Below the pieces are notes generated by a model. The model was not told the DNA's origin. It saw nothing but the letters and a program-made list of their open reading frames with translations, and did not search any database. A stretch of DNA of 64,000 nucleotides from Parasalinivibrio latis (GTDB taxonomy: Bacteria; Pseudomonadota; Gammaproteobacteria; Enterobacterales; Vibrionaceae), in the NCBI RefSeq assembly GCF_036825535.1, contig NZ_CP098812.1, positions 3,534,001 through 3,598,000 of the forward strand, written 5' to 3'. Of this stretch, positions 31,023 to 37,901 are shown one piece after another. The stretch's first letter is position 1. Every line of letters starts with the position of its first letter. A program made the position numbers and the translations under genes.

Positions 31023-33515
31023 ATGGAAAAACTCCAATTCTCCCCTGAGTACATCCGTGCGGCAGTTATCGCCTGCCGCAACTGGTCACAGCAGGAAATG
31101 GATCTTGGCGAACCGGAAACCATTGAGGTGCCGGTTCGCCCTACTGCTGACCGCACTCCGGATGACATGACAATCAGCGAGCGGAAACTGTGGGACATCA
31201 ACCCAGATGATCACAACTTCCGCCGTCAGTTCTTTGCCGGAATGCCGGATTACCTCACCAAGTATTTTGCCGACCGTTACGCCACTATCTTCACAAAAGA
31301 AGGGCGCCAAGAGGCAAACACCTACTTGCGTAAAACCATGGGCGGCGAGTTGCAACGCCGTATCCGCATGGTGACCGAGAAATACAAGAACCTGCCGACC
31401 GTCAGCAAGGTGGCTTTGTTGAGTGATGACACTGAACAAAGCGACGCTTCGCACCCTAAAGAAGCCGGGAAACTACTGGCTATGATGGAAAGGGCCAAAC
31501 CGAACCGCCGCGAAAAGATACTGGCCGAAATGTGCCAGGACGAAATCAAAGACATGGCATTTCGCATTGCTGGCCTGTTTGAAGAACACCTGCGCATTCA
31601 AATTGAAAATGCCCCAGAACAAAACACCGCCGAAGAAAATGCCATAGCTATCTATGATGAACTGGCTCACCTTTGCTGCAATTTTGGTATTGCACCGCCC
31701 GTCATCAAAGAAAAAATCACCCATCTTGATGCGGAATGCGGCCTTCTCCGCCTTATCTGCAACAAGTTCTGGACCCGTCGCCTCAAGCGCCAGCGTGACG
31801 TTATGCGTGAACACCTCGCCATTGCTATGGGAGCGGTATCCAAAGCCGCTACTCCGTATTGCAGCCTGGATTGCCTTTCTGAATACAAAGCCCAGCGCAG
31901 CCGCAACTGGGAAGCAATCAAAAACATGGAGCTGTTTAACGAGGAAGATGGCGAAACCGCAGAACTTGAAAGCATGGTGCTGAAATCGGTTGCTAACCCG
32001 GCAATCCGCCGCCATGAACTGATGACCCGAGTCCGTGGCTGTGAAGACCTCGCCGCCAAAATGGAACTGGCCGGGCAGTTTTACACCCTCACTACGCCAT
32101 CGGCTTACCACAACAGCCGCAAACGTGGCGGCTTTGTTGAACATTGGAACGGTGCCAGCCCACGCGATGCACAACGTTACCTTTGCAGTACCTGGGCAAA
32201 AATCCGAGCTGAACTGGCGCGTCGCGATATCCGTTGGTTTGGCATTCGAGTGGCCGAGCCTCACCACGACGGCACACCACACTGGCACATCCTTCTTTGG
32301 CTGCTCCCGGAGCAGGCATCTGATGCCCGCAACGTGTTTATCGACTACGCCACCGAAACCGACCGCGAAGAGCTTATGGGTAAAAAAATGCCGGGGCCGC
32401 TCAACTATTCCGCCCGCTGTGATGTGAAAGCCATCAACCCAGAAGAAGGCACCGCAACCGGCTATATCGCAAAGTACATTTCAAAGAACATCGACGGTTA
32501 CGCGATGGGTGACGAAATCAGTGATGAAACCGGAAAGCCTGTTAAAGACATGGCCCGCAACGTGACCGCCTGGGCAAGCCGCTGGCGCATCCGCCAATTC
32601 CAGTTCTTTGGCGGAGCACCTGTCACCGTTTGGCGTGAACTGCGCCGCTTTGCCAACCTCGACCGTGACAGCTTTGCCAATTACCTCAACGAACTGGCCC
32701 GCCGTGACCTGGTTCAGTTGTGGGACGAAATGAACACCGAAATCATGGGCCCGCACCAGCCGGGCAGAACACTGAAGAATATCGAAATCCGCAAGCGCCT
32801 GACCGACCGTTACCAGCCGTCTGCAGAAGTGGAAGCCGATGTGCTGGCAGCCATGCAGTCAGCAGATGAAGGCAACTGGGAAGGTTACGTAATGGGGCAA
32901 GGTGGCCCATTCGCCAAACGTGAAGAGCACAAGATCAAAACCCACTACGAGATCACCCCATACGGTAATGATTACGGTGAAGCTGTTCGCCGTGTGAAGG
33001 GCTTCAATATCTTTGATGAACTCGCCGGACGCATGGAAACCAAGATTACCCGCCTTAAAGAGTGGACGATTCGCAAAAAGTCGAACACCACCGCCGCACC
33101 TGATGCGGGGGCTCTTGCTCTTTCTGGCGGCTCTGCCGCCCCTTGGAGTTCTGTCAATAACTGTACGGCCTCTGGTGCCGATTCCTTAAACAAGGATTTG
33201 GGCGAGGTTTTACGCGCCAGTATTGGCCCTTCTTCTGTCAACCAGGAAAACATCGACAGATTACTTGCCGGGCAAACCCTCTTTACCAATGACGGAACAC
33301 GATTCCGCCTGCGCTCCGGCGCTTATAACCGGGAAAAAGGTTCCGTACCGCTGGAGCTGATCACCGAATCACCGGCTGCCCACAACGTTGGCCGCGGCTG
33401 GGAAGGTTGGGACAGGCCAGTACCAGAAAAAACAGCAACCCCGAAAGAAAAACAAACCGACCTGTTACCGCCGCACCGCTTTGCGGGCGATTTGGATGAC
33501 TGGTCACTGATTTAG
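31023..33515 (+). CDS. Rolling-circle replication endonuclease gpA
   Basis: An 830-residue initiator of the P2 gpA family. The HUH metal-binding motif is in GTPHWHILLWLLP (His420 and His422). The paired catalytic tyrosines are in TGYIAKYISKNIDG (Tyr481 and Tyr485, Y-x3-Y), the same spacing as in P2 gpA. It nicks the phage origin, which in P2 lies within the gene, and drives rolling-circle replication. I chose ATG 31023; an upstream GTG adds 17 residues that overlap the previous gene. Confidence 0.93.
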   Translation: MEKLQFSPEYIRAAVIACRNWSQQEMDLGEPETIEVPVRPTADRTPDDMTISERKLWDINPDDHNFRRQFFAGMPDYLTKYFADRYATIFTKEGRQEANTYLRKTMGGELQRRIRMVTEKYKNLPTVSKVALLSDDTEQSDASHPKEAGKLLAMMERAKPNRREKILAEMCQDEIKDMAFRIAGLFEEHLRIQIENAPEQNTAEENAIAIYDELAHLCCNFGIAPPVIKEKITHLDAECGLLRLICNKFWTRRLKRQRDVMREHLAIAMGAVSKAATPYCSLDCLSEYKAQRSRNWEAIKNMELFNEEDGETAELESMVLKSVANPAIRRHELMTRVRGCEDLAAKMELAGQFYTLTTPSAYHNSRKRGGFVEHWNGASPRDAQRYLCSTWAKIRAELARRDIRWFGIRVAEPHHDGTPHWHILLWLLPEQASDARNVFIDYATETDREELMGKKMPGPLNYSARCDVKAINPEEGTATGYIAKYISKNIDGYAMGDEISDETGKPVKDMARNVTAWASRWRIRQFQFFGGAPVTVWRELRRFANLDRDSFANYLNELARRDLVQLWDEMNTEIMGPHQPGRTLKNIEIRKRLTDRYQPSAEVEADVLAAMQSADEGNWEGYVMGQGGPFAKREEHKIKTHYEITPYGNDYGEAVRRVKGFNIFDELAGRMETKITRLKEWTIRKKSNTTAAPDAGALALSGGSAAPWSSVNNCTASGADSLNKDLGEVLRASIGPSSVNQENIDRLLAGQTLFTNDGTRFRLRSGAYNREKGSVPLELITESPAAHNVGRGWEGWDRPVPEKTATPKEKQTDLLPPHRFAGDLDDWSLI

Positions 33516-33529
33516 GTTAGGAGAACCGC

Positions 33530-33955
33530 ATGAAACTGAACAAGCGCGAACAACTGGCAGTTTCCGTTCTGGAAACAATTTTGGAAGCCGTAAAGAACCC
33601 GGGTGCTTATCCAAAAGACATCAGCGAGGGTGAGGAATCAGCCTTGTTTGAGGTGTTTGGCTGGAACATAAAGGCAACCACAACCCGAAAAGGCGATCTG
33701 GAAAAAGCGGTACGCGGTAAAGAAGCGCCATTGCTGACAGTATCAGGATGTGGCCCTCAAGGAGGTTACAGCCGCCAGTGTTTCTTCCCCTTCCAGGTGA
33801 AAACACGTAAGGCGCCAAAAGTAGGCCCAGCAGAGAGAGAACGACGCGAACGTTTCGAGGAAATGAGAAACCAGCTTTCTCGAACAATTGTGCGTGGTGG
33901 AAATGAAGAAGACATTCGCGAACTGGTTGAAATGATCAAGGGGGCAACAGCATGA
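33530..33955 (+). CDS. Hypothetical phage protein
   Basis: A 141-residue basic, soluble protein, family not recognised. It has a glycine-rich centre (LTVSGCGPQGGYSRQCFFPF) and a helical, charged C-terminus (AERERRERFEEMRNQLSRTIVRGGNEEDIRELVEMIKG). TAGGAG precedes the ATG. It lies 14 bases after gpA and overlaps the next gene by ATGA. Confidence 0.6.
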   Translation: MKLNKREQLAVSVLETILEAVKNPGAYPKDISEGEESALFEVFGWNIKATTTRKGDLEKAVRGKEAPLLTVSGCGPQGGYSRQCFFPFQVKTRKAPKVGPAERERRERFEEMRNQLSRTIVRGGNEEDIRELVEMIKGATA

Positions 33956-34386
33956 CCAAAATCACCGTTCTACTGGCCGTAGAAATCGACAACCAAAACG
34001 ACTGGCTTGGCCTTGACGATTACAAAGCCGACATTGGCGAGAACGCCACGGATTTGGATGTGTTCAACCTCATGGCGGAAGAAGAAAACGGCAACGCATT
34101 GGTTGCGCTGATCAACCTTGTTGATGCCAGCAACCCAAGCCGTTTTGTGGGCGTTTACGCCAATGCGAGTTTGCCAGAACTGCACAAGGTGAGCATTGGA
34201 GCCGAGATTTTGAGAACCCCAAGTGAGATCTCAATTGACCTAGATAACATTGCCAAGCGAATTCAATTTACCAAAGAACGTGGCCTTGCTGAACGCGCCA
34301 AACAACTAGCGCAAGATTCGGAAGACCTTGAAAGGCGCATCAATCATTCCAATGCGGCAACCATTAACCGCGAGGGAAAAGCATGA
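33952..34386 (+). CDS. Hypothetical phage protein
   Basis: A 144-residue acidic protein, family not recognised. It starts MTKITVLLAVEIDNQNDW and has a helical, charged C-terminus (RIQFTKERGLAERAKQLAQDSEDLERRINH). No catalytic motif is visible. It overlaps both neighbours by 4 bases, so translation is likely coupled with the exonuclease downstream. Confidence 0.6.
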   Translation: MTKITVLLAVEIDNQNDWLGLDDYKADIGENATDLDVFNLMAEEENGNALVALINLVDASNPSRFVGVYANASLPELHKVSIGAEILRTPSEISIDLDNIAKRIQFTKERGLAERAKQLAQDSEDLERRINHSNAATINREGKA

Positions 34387-35039
34387 AAATCAACACCGTA
34401 GTCATCGACACCGAAACGCTGGACGTATCAGAAACCGCAATCGTGCTGACGTTATCAGCTATTCGTTTCAATCGCTTTGGCGAAATGCACCCAGAACATG
34501 GTTTTGTCTGCCACCCAGATGACGAATTCCATATCGCCATTGATGTGACTGAACAGCTTTTGCAGGGGCGTACCACCTCACCCAGCACTCTGAAATGGTG
34601 GAACGAACAAAGCGAAGAAGCAAAAGCGGCATTGTGGACGGACTCATTAAATACGATGCGGGTTAAAGACGCATTGAAAGAATTGACGGCCTTCATTGGT
34701 GATTGTCAGCCGTTCGCCAGAGGCACCGACTTTGATTTCAAAATCCTTGGGCACCTCTACCGCACCAACGACATGAAAGCACCGTGGAAGTTTAACCAGG
34801 TACGCGATGTTCGCACCTACATTGATGCTTTTACGGGAGACACAGCTGGTTACATCAAAAACTTCGAAGCCCCAAGCTGGATGGTGACACACAACAGCCT
34901 GCACGATTGCTACCGCGACGCAATGCAAATGGTTCAAGCGCGAGCTGTGGTGATGGGGTTGGTGGATATGGCGAAACAACTAGAAACCATCAAAGCAGAA
35001 GATAAAGCCAAAGAAATGATGCCACCGGGGGACGAATGA
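34383..35039 (+). CDS. DEDD-type 3'-5' exonuclease
   Basis: A 218-residue nuclease of the DnaQ-like superfamily. Exo I is VVIDTETLD with Asp9 and Glu11; Exo II is ARGTDFDFKILGHLY with the second aspartate; Exo III is THNSLHDCYRDAMQM, with the histidine and aspartate of the DEDDh type. It resembles phage exonucleases of the Rv2179c-like branch. It may process replication ends or degrade host nucleic acid. It overlaps both neighbours by ATGA. Confidence 0.85.
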   Translation: MKINTVVIDTETLDVSETAIVLTLSAIRFNRFGEMHPEHGFVCHPDDEFHIAIDVTEQLLQGRTTSPSTLKWWNEQSEEAKAALWTDSLNTMRVKDALKELTAFIGDCQPFARGTDFDFKILGHLYRTNDMKAPWKFNQVRDVRTYIDAFTGDTAGYIKNFEAPSWMVTHNSLHDCYRDAMQMVQARAVVMGLVDMAKQLETIKAEDKAKEMMPPGDE

Positions 35040-35443
35040 TAAACACCACTATTTTCGGCCTGACCTGCTTTTTCGCAGGTCTTGCTGTCACCAGCGTTAT
35101 TTACAACATGTTTGTTTTGCCAAAAAACAAGGAAAAGGGCGAGGTCAAAACCAACCATGATCTGAAAATTCTTCCCAAGTATTACTCCGAGGTTGCAGCT
35201 GGCCGGAAACTCTTCGAAATCAGGAAGAACGACCGGGGTTTTCAGGTGGGCGATACCGTAATGCTAAAAGAATATGACGACACATTGGACCAACAGCCAA
35301 CATTCGGCTCAATCACTCAAGGCAAGGTTCCAAAGGGATATACCGGGAAAAGGGTCAAAGGAAAAATCACTTACATCACCGATTACGAGCAAAAGCCAGG
35401 TTATGTGGTGTTTGGCATAAAACTCATTAAGGGAAAAGCATGA
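35036..35443 (+). CDS. DUF3850 (ASCH-like) protein with membrane anchor
   Basis: A 135-residue protein. A hydrophobic N-terminal segment (about residues 5-28, TIFGLTCFFAGLAVTSVIYNMFVL) precedes a DUF3850 domain: HDLKILPKYYSEVAAGRKLFEIRKNDRGFQVGDTVMLKEYD, then GKITYITDYEQKPGYVVFGIKL. DUF3850 belongs to the ASCH/PUA-like fold that binds RNA or modified bases. Phage members are usually soluble, so the membrane segment is unusual. Function is unknown. Confidence 0.75.
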   Translation: MINTTIFGLTCFFAGLAVTSVIYNMFVLPKNKEKGEVKTNHDLKILPKYYSEVAAGRKLFEIRKNDRGFQVGDTVMLKEYDDTLDQQPTFGSITQGKVPKGYTGKRVKGKITYITDYEQKPGYVVFGIKLIKGKA

Positions 35444-35574
35444 ATAAGAAAATCAATGCTCAGATGCATAACGATGCGTTTCGCACGGCAGAACCGCAAC
35501 CTGTTGGAGAGGGAGATCTTCAACTAAGGGGCGAATATTTCACAATAAGCGTGATATTTTCATTAAATGGCTGA
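35440..35574 (+). CDS. Possible 44-residue protein ending the early operon
   Basis: A short open frame starting at an ATGA overlap with the DUF3850 gene: MNKKINAQMHNDAFRTAEPQ to FSLNG, stopping 24 bases before a terminator. The overlap and the GGGAAAAG upstream argue for translation. No family recognised. Confidence 0.45.
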   Translation: MNKKINAQMHNDAFRTAEPQPVGEGDLQLRGEYFTISVIFSLNG

Positions 35575-35597
35575 AACGTTCACGCATCCTTTCAGGC

Positions 35598-35619
35598 AAA
35601 CCGGGCAATGGCCCGGTTT
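35598..35619. terminator. Bidirectional terminator
   Basis: AAACCGGGC and GCCCGGTTT form a perfect 9-bp stem with a 4-base loop, between the rightward early operon and the leftward XRE regulator. It overlaps the regulator's stop codon by a base or two. Confidence 0.75.
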
Positions 35620-35971
35620 AGCGTTTCCGCTTTATCACCATTTCGTCCCCAATCGCAAAAACCACCTCTTTGAGTGCGTCCTGCAGCCGGAGCGGCAGCG
35701 CCCGGAGTACCGCGCCCATGTCATCGGAATCGGACACCCGGAACCGTAATTCACCGTGTGCGGCATCAATGGGGGTAAGGTCAAAAACGGCCAGCACTTC
35801 ACGCATTTGGCGCAGGGTCATGGGTGACCGGCCTTGCTCGATGCGTTGCAATGTGCGAAGCGATATTGAAGGGCAGCCCGACGCCACCTGAGACTGTGAA
35901 AGCCTTCTTTGTAAGCGAACTGTGATAAGAAACAACACGATAGGGTCTGGTCTGATTTCTTTTTTCGGCAT
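35618..35971 (-). CDS. XRE-family phage regulator
   Basis: A 117-residue protein with an N-terminal Cro/CI-type helix-turn-helix, RLQRRLSQSQVASGCPSISLRTLQRIEQGRSPMTLRQMREVLAVFDL (about residues 19-65). A short C-terminal domain (LRALPLRLQDALKEVVFAIGDEMVIKRKR) has no recognised fold. GAGGGGCGGGG precedes the ATG on the minus strand. It is divergent from the LexA-controlled small gene and probably binds the inverted GCCACTT / AAGTGGC repeat in the gap. Confidence 0.82.
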   Translation of the reverse strand: MPKKEIRPDPIVLFLITVRLQRRLSQSQVASGCPSISLRTLQRIEQGRSPMTLRQMREVLAVFDLTPIDAAHGELRFRVSDSDDMGAVLRALPLRLQDALKEVVFAIGDEMVIKRKR

Positions 35972-35986
35972 CCCCGCCCCTCTTTA

Positions 35987-36032
35987 TATGCCACTTCTGA
36001 CACTAAATTGCAGGGAATATGCCATAAGTGGC
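35987..36032. repeat. Inverted repeat in the XRE-SOS gene gap
   Basis: TATGCCA occurs at 35987 and 36018, and GCCACTT (35990-35996) faces AAGTGGC (36026-36032). The arrangement is typical of operators for a dimeric regulator, probably the adjacent XRE protein. The role is inferred. Confidence 0.45.
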
Positions 36033-36159
36033 TAGCAGTCTTACACATGAGATACCGCTCACATATTCACACTGCCTGTTTTCCTATTCTGCCGCCAACT
36101 GGTGCGACCACTCGCGAAGTTGTGTCACATCAAAAACTTACTATTTCAAGAATTAAAAA

Positions 36160-36179
36160 TACTGTATGCTTATACAGTA
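36160..36179. promoter_or_regulatory. LexA (SOS) operator
   Basis: TACTGTATGCTTATACAGTA agrees with the enteric LexA consensus at 17 of 20 positions. It has perfect CTGT and ACAG arms; the only mismatches are three central bases. It lies 18 bases before the start of a small gene, and a possible -10 (TACTGT, with TTACTA 16 bases upstream) overlaps it. Confidence 0.88.
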
Positions 36180-36197
36180 TTTTGTCAGGAGGCAACA

Positions 36198-36395
36198 ATG
36201 AACAATCTACACGACCGCGCACTGGAATGGGTGCAGTGCGCCGCCGCCATTAACACTGCGCGCCCAGATGAGAACAATGGCGTGGTGGATTACCTGGTAA
36301 CACTGATTCAGGAGGATGAAAAAAGGCAGCGCATGGCTGCCGGGGTCAAAACAGGGCGAGTTGTTCCCGCAGTTGAACGCGGCTGGCAGGAGTAA
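36198..36395 (+). CDS. SOS-controlled small protein, candidate antirepressor
   Basis: A 65-residue protein starting MNNLHDRALEWVQCAAAINTAR and ending VPAVERGWQE, soluble and helical, family not recognised. AGGAGG at 36188-36193 is 4 bases before the ATG, a very strong site. The LexA operator immediately upstream puts it in the position of the phage 186 tum antirepressor, which inactivates CI after DNA damage. A similar role here is inferred from position, not sequence. Its 3' end overlaps the convergent Ogr/Delta-like gene by 50 bases. Confidence 0.7.
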   Translation: MNNLHDRALEWVQCAAAINTARPDENNGVVDYLVTLIQEDEKRQRMAAGVKTGRVVPAVERGWQE

Positions 36396-36792
36396 GGGAA
36401 CGAATCACAGCCATTGCCAGTTCGTTGGTTGTTTTTGCTGAGGGGCTTAATGTGTGGCTGAAAGATAACGACATAACAAAACGATGCCCACAGGCACCGC
36501 ACTCGCAATAGATATCTGCAACATTGGAAGACAGCCGGTTGGTTTTCGTGATCCTTGCCCGGCTGCCACACCCGCAATGAATGCGCCCACCCTGGGCGTA
36601 CCCCCCTAACTGCATTCCGCCGGGCATGGATGCCAGCGGCAGTGCCACCGAATGTTTAAACCCCAGTTCAGACACAAACGAGTGACCGCATTCCGGGTCT
36701 TTGCAGGAACAAGAAATGGCAGACACATAGTCCGCCAGTTTTTGTGAACGACCGACGCTGGCCGCTACGCCACATTGACAATAAATCCGCAT
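36346..36792 (-). CDS. Tandem Ogr/Delta-type late-gene activator
   Basis: A 148-residue protein with two consecutive Ogr-like zinc-finger units. The first (residues 1-50) has YCQCG, GRSQKLADYV and CKDPECGHSFVSEL; the second (about 68-115) has HCGCG, TKTNRLSSNV and CGACGHRFVMSL. P2 Ogr (72 residues) has one such unit; the Delta activator of satellite phage P4 (166 residues) has two. It should bind upstream of late promoters and contact RNA polymerase. It sits beside gpQ rather than after the tail genes as in P2. AGGTCAGG precedes the ATG. Confidence 0.82.
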   Translation of the reverse strand: MRIYCQCGVAASVGRSQKLADYVSAISCSCKDPECGHSFVSELGFKHSVALPLASMPGGMQLGGYAQGGRIHCGCGSRARITKTNRLSSNVADIYCECGACGHRFVMSLSFSHTLSPSAKTTNELAMAVIRSLTPASRVQLREQLALF

Positions 36793-36848
36793 AACCTGAC
36801 CTGATATGTTGATTTTATGCCACTGAGTATATCAACAGCGCTGGGCTT

Positions 36849-37901
36849 TTATACAGCCTTTGACTCATTCCCCGGCAGTTCTACATTGAATTTGAGTTGC
36901 AGGTCTGGCCGGTTGCAAATGTCCGGGTCGTTATTCACTTCATCCATGATCAGTTCGCAGACCGGAATCAGCTCATCGCGGGCATACTCCCGGCTGACTT
37001 TTTCCAGGTCGCCAAAGCCTGCTGTGTTCTGGGGCACGATGCCTGCCTTACCTGCAGGGAAACGGTGGGATACCAGAATGTCCTGCGCGGTGATGTTCTT
37101 CACCCGCTCGAATTCGTCTTTGGTGGCAATGTCCCCAACCGGGATGAGCTGAATACCTTTTTCGTGCCCGTTCGGGATATTCACAAACATGCTGCGGAAG
37201 TTGCCCACACCTTTGGAGCTGGCAATCTTCTCTTTCAGCATGGCTTCATCTTCTGAGGACAAGTTCGGGTCTGTGGCATAGAAGATAAAGCCCATGTGTG
37301 CGCCGTTTTTGTAGTAGCGGCGGCGGAACAGGGTGGCATCTTTGTTCAGCAGGGAAGATTGCAACCCGCCCACGTAATCCGGCAGCCCGTACACCTGTTG
37401 TTTCGGGTCGTACTGCGGCAGGTAAATCACATCTTTGGCTTTGTAGAGGCGTTTTTTGTCGTCACGCTCCAACAGCCAGAAATCCCCATTCCGGCGTTTG
37501 CGCAGGTACATGGCCGGGAGCGGAAAAAGCCGGATAACCCGCCCGAGCCGGTCACGGATTTTTATAAACGCAGCATGGCCGAACTGGAAATAGTCGCGGG
37601 TAAACTGGTGCATGAACCGGCGGCGCACACCACCGCCACCCAGAAACCGCCCGCCCACATAGTTGCCCCGCGCAATCAGCAGGCTGCCGTGATATGCGTT
37701 GGCGTGGGCGAGCTGTGCCAGCCCTTCCGGGTTAATGGGTGGCTCCCAGTAATCGCCATCTTCGTTGTAAAACAGTTCTGAGTATTCGGTAAGCCAGCTC
37801 TGGCTGTCCACGGTTTCAAAACCGGAATCAATGGAATAGCAACTGGCCGGGATTTCCGGCGGGCTGGTATCCATGGCTTCGGTGATCTGCTTTTCTGTCA
37901 T
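36849..37901 (-). CDS. Portal protein gpQ
   Basis: A 350-residue PBSX/P2-type portal protein. Recognised segments are YEPPINPEGLAQLAHANAYHGS-like, FGHAAFIKIRDRLGRVIRLFPLPAMYLR, DVIYLPQYDPKQQVYGLPDYVGGLQS, FRRRYYKNGAHMGFI and DILVSHRFPAGKAGIVPQNTAGFGDLEK. It forms the dodecameric ring through which DNA enters the head. It overlaps the terminase gene by 4 bases on the leftward late transcript. Confidence 0.93.
   Translation of the reverse strand: MTEKQITEAMDTSPPEIPASCYSIDSGFETVDSQSWLTEYSELFYNEDGDYWEPPINPEGLAQLAHANAYHGSLLIARGNYVGGRFLGGGGVRRRFMHQFTRDYFQFGHAAFIKIRDRLGRVIRLFPLPAMYLRKRRNGDFWLLERDDKKRLYKAKDVIYLPQYDPKQQVYGLPDYVGGLQSSLLNKDATLFRRRYYKNGAHMGFIFYATDPNLSSEDEAMLKEKIASSKGVGNFRSMFVNIPNGHEKGIQLIPVGDIATKDEFERVKNITAQDILVSHRFPAGKAGIVPQNTAGFGDLEKVSREYARDELIPVCELIMDEVNNDPDICNRPDLQLKFNVELPGNESKAV

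Noticed and set aside
31473..32288. Minus-strand 271-codon open frame opposite gpA.
   Set aside because: Shadow of the replication initiator gene; composition and sequence are not protein-like for any known family.
36102..36197. Longer version of the SOS-controlled gene starting at 36102.
   Set aside because: That part contains the LexA operator and promoter; the AGGAGG site clearly marks ATG 36198.
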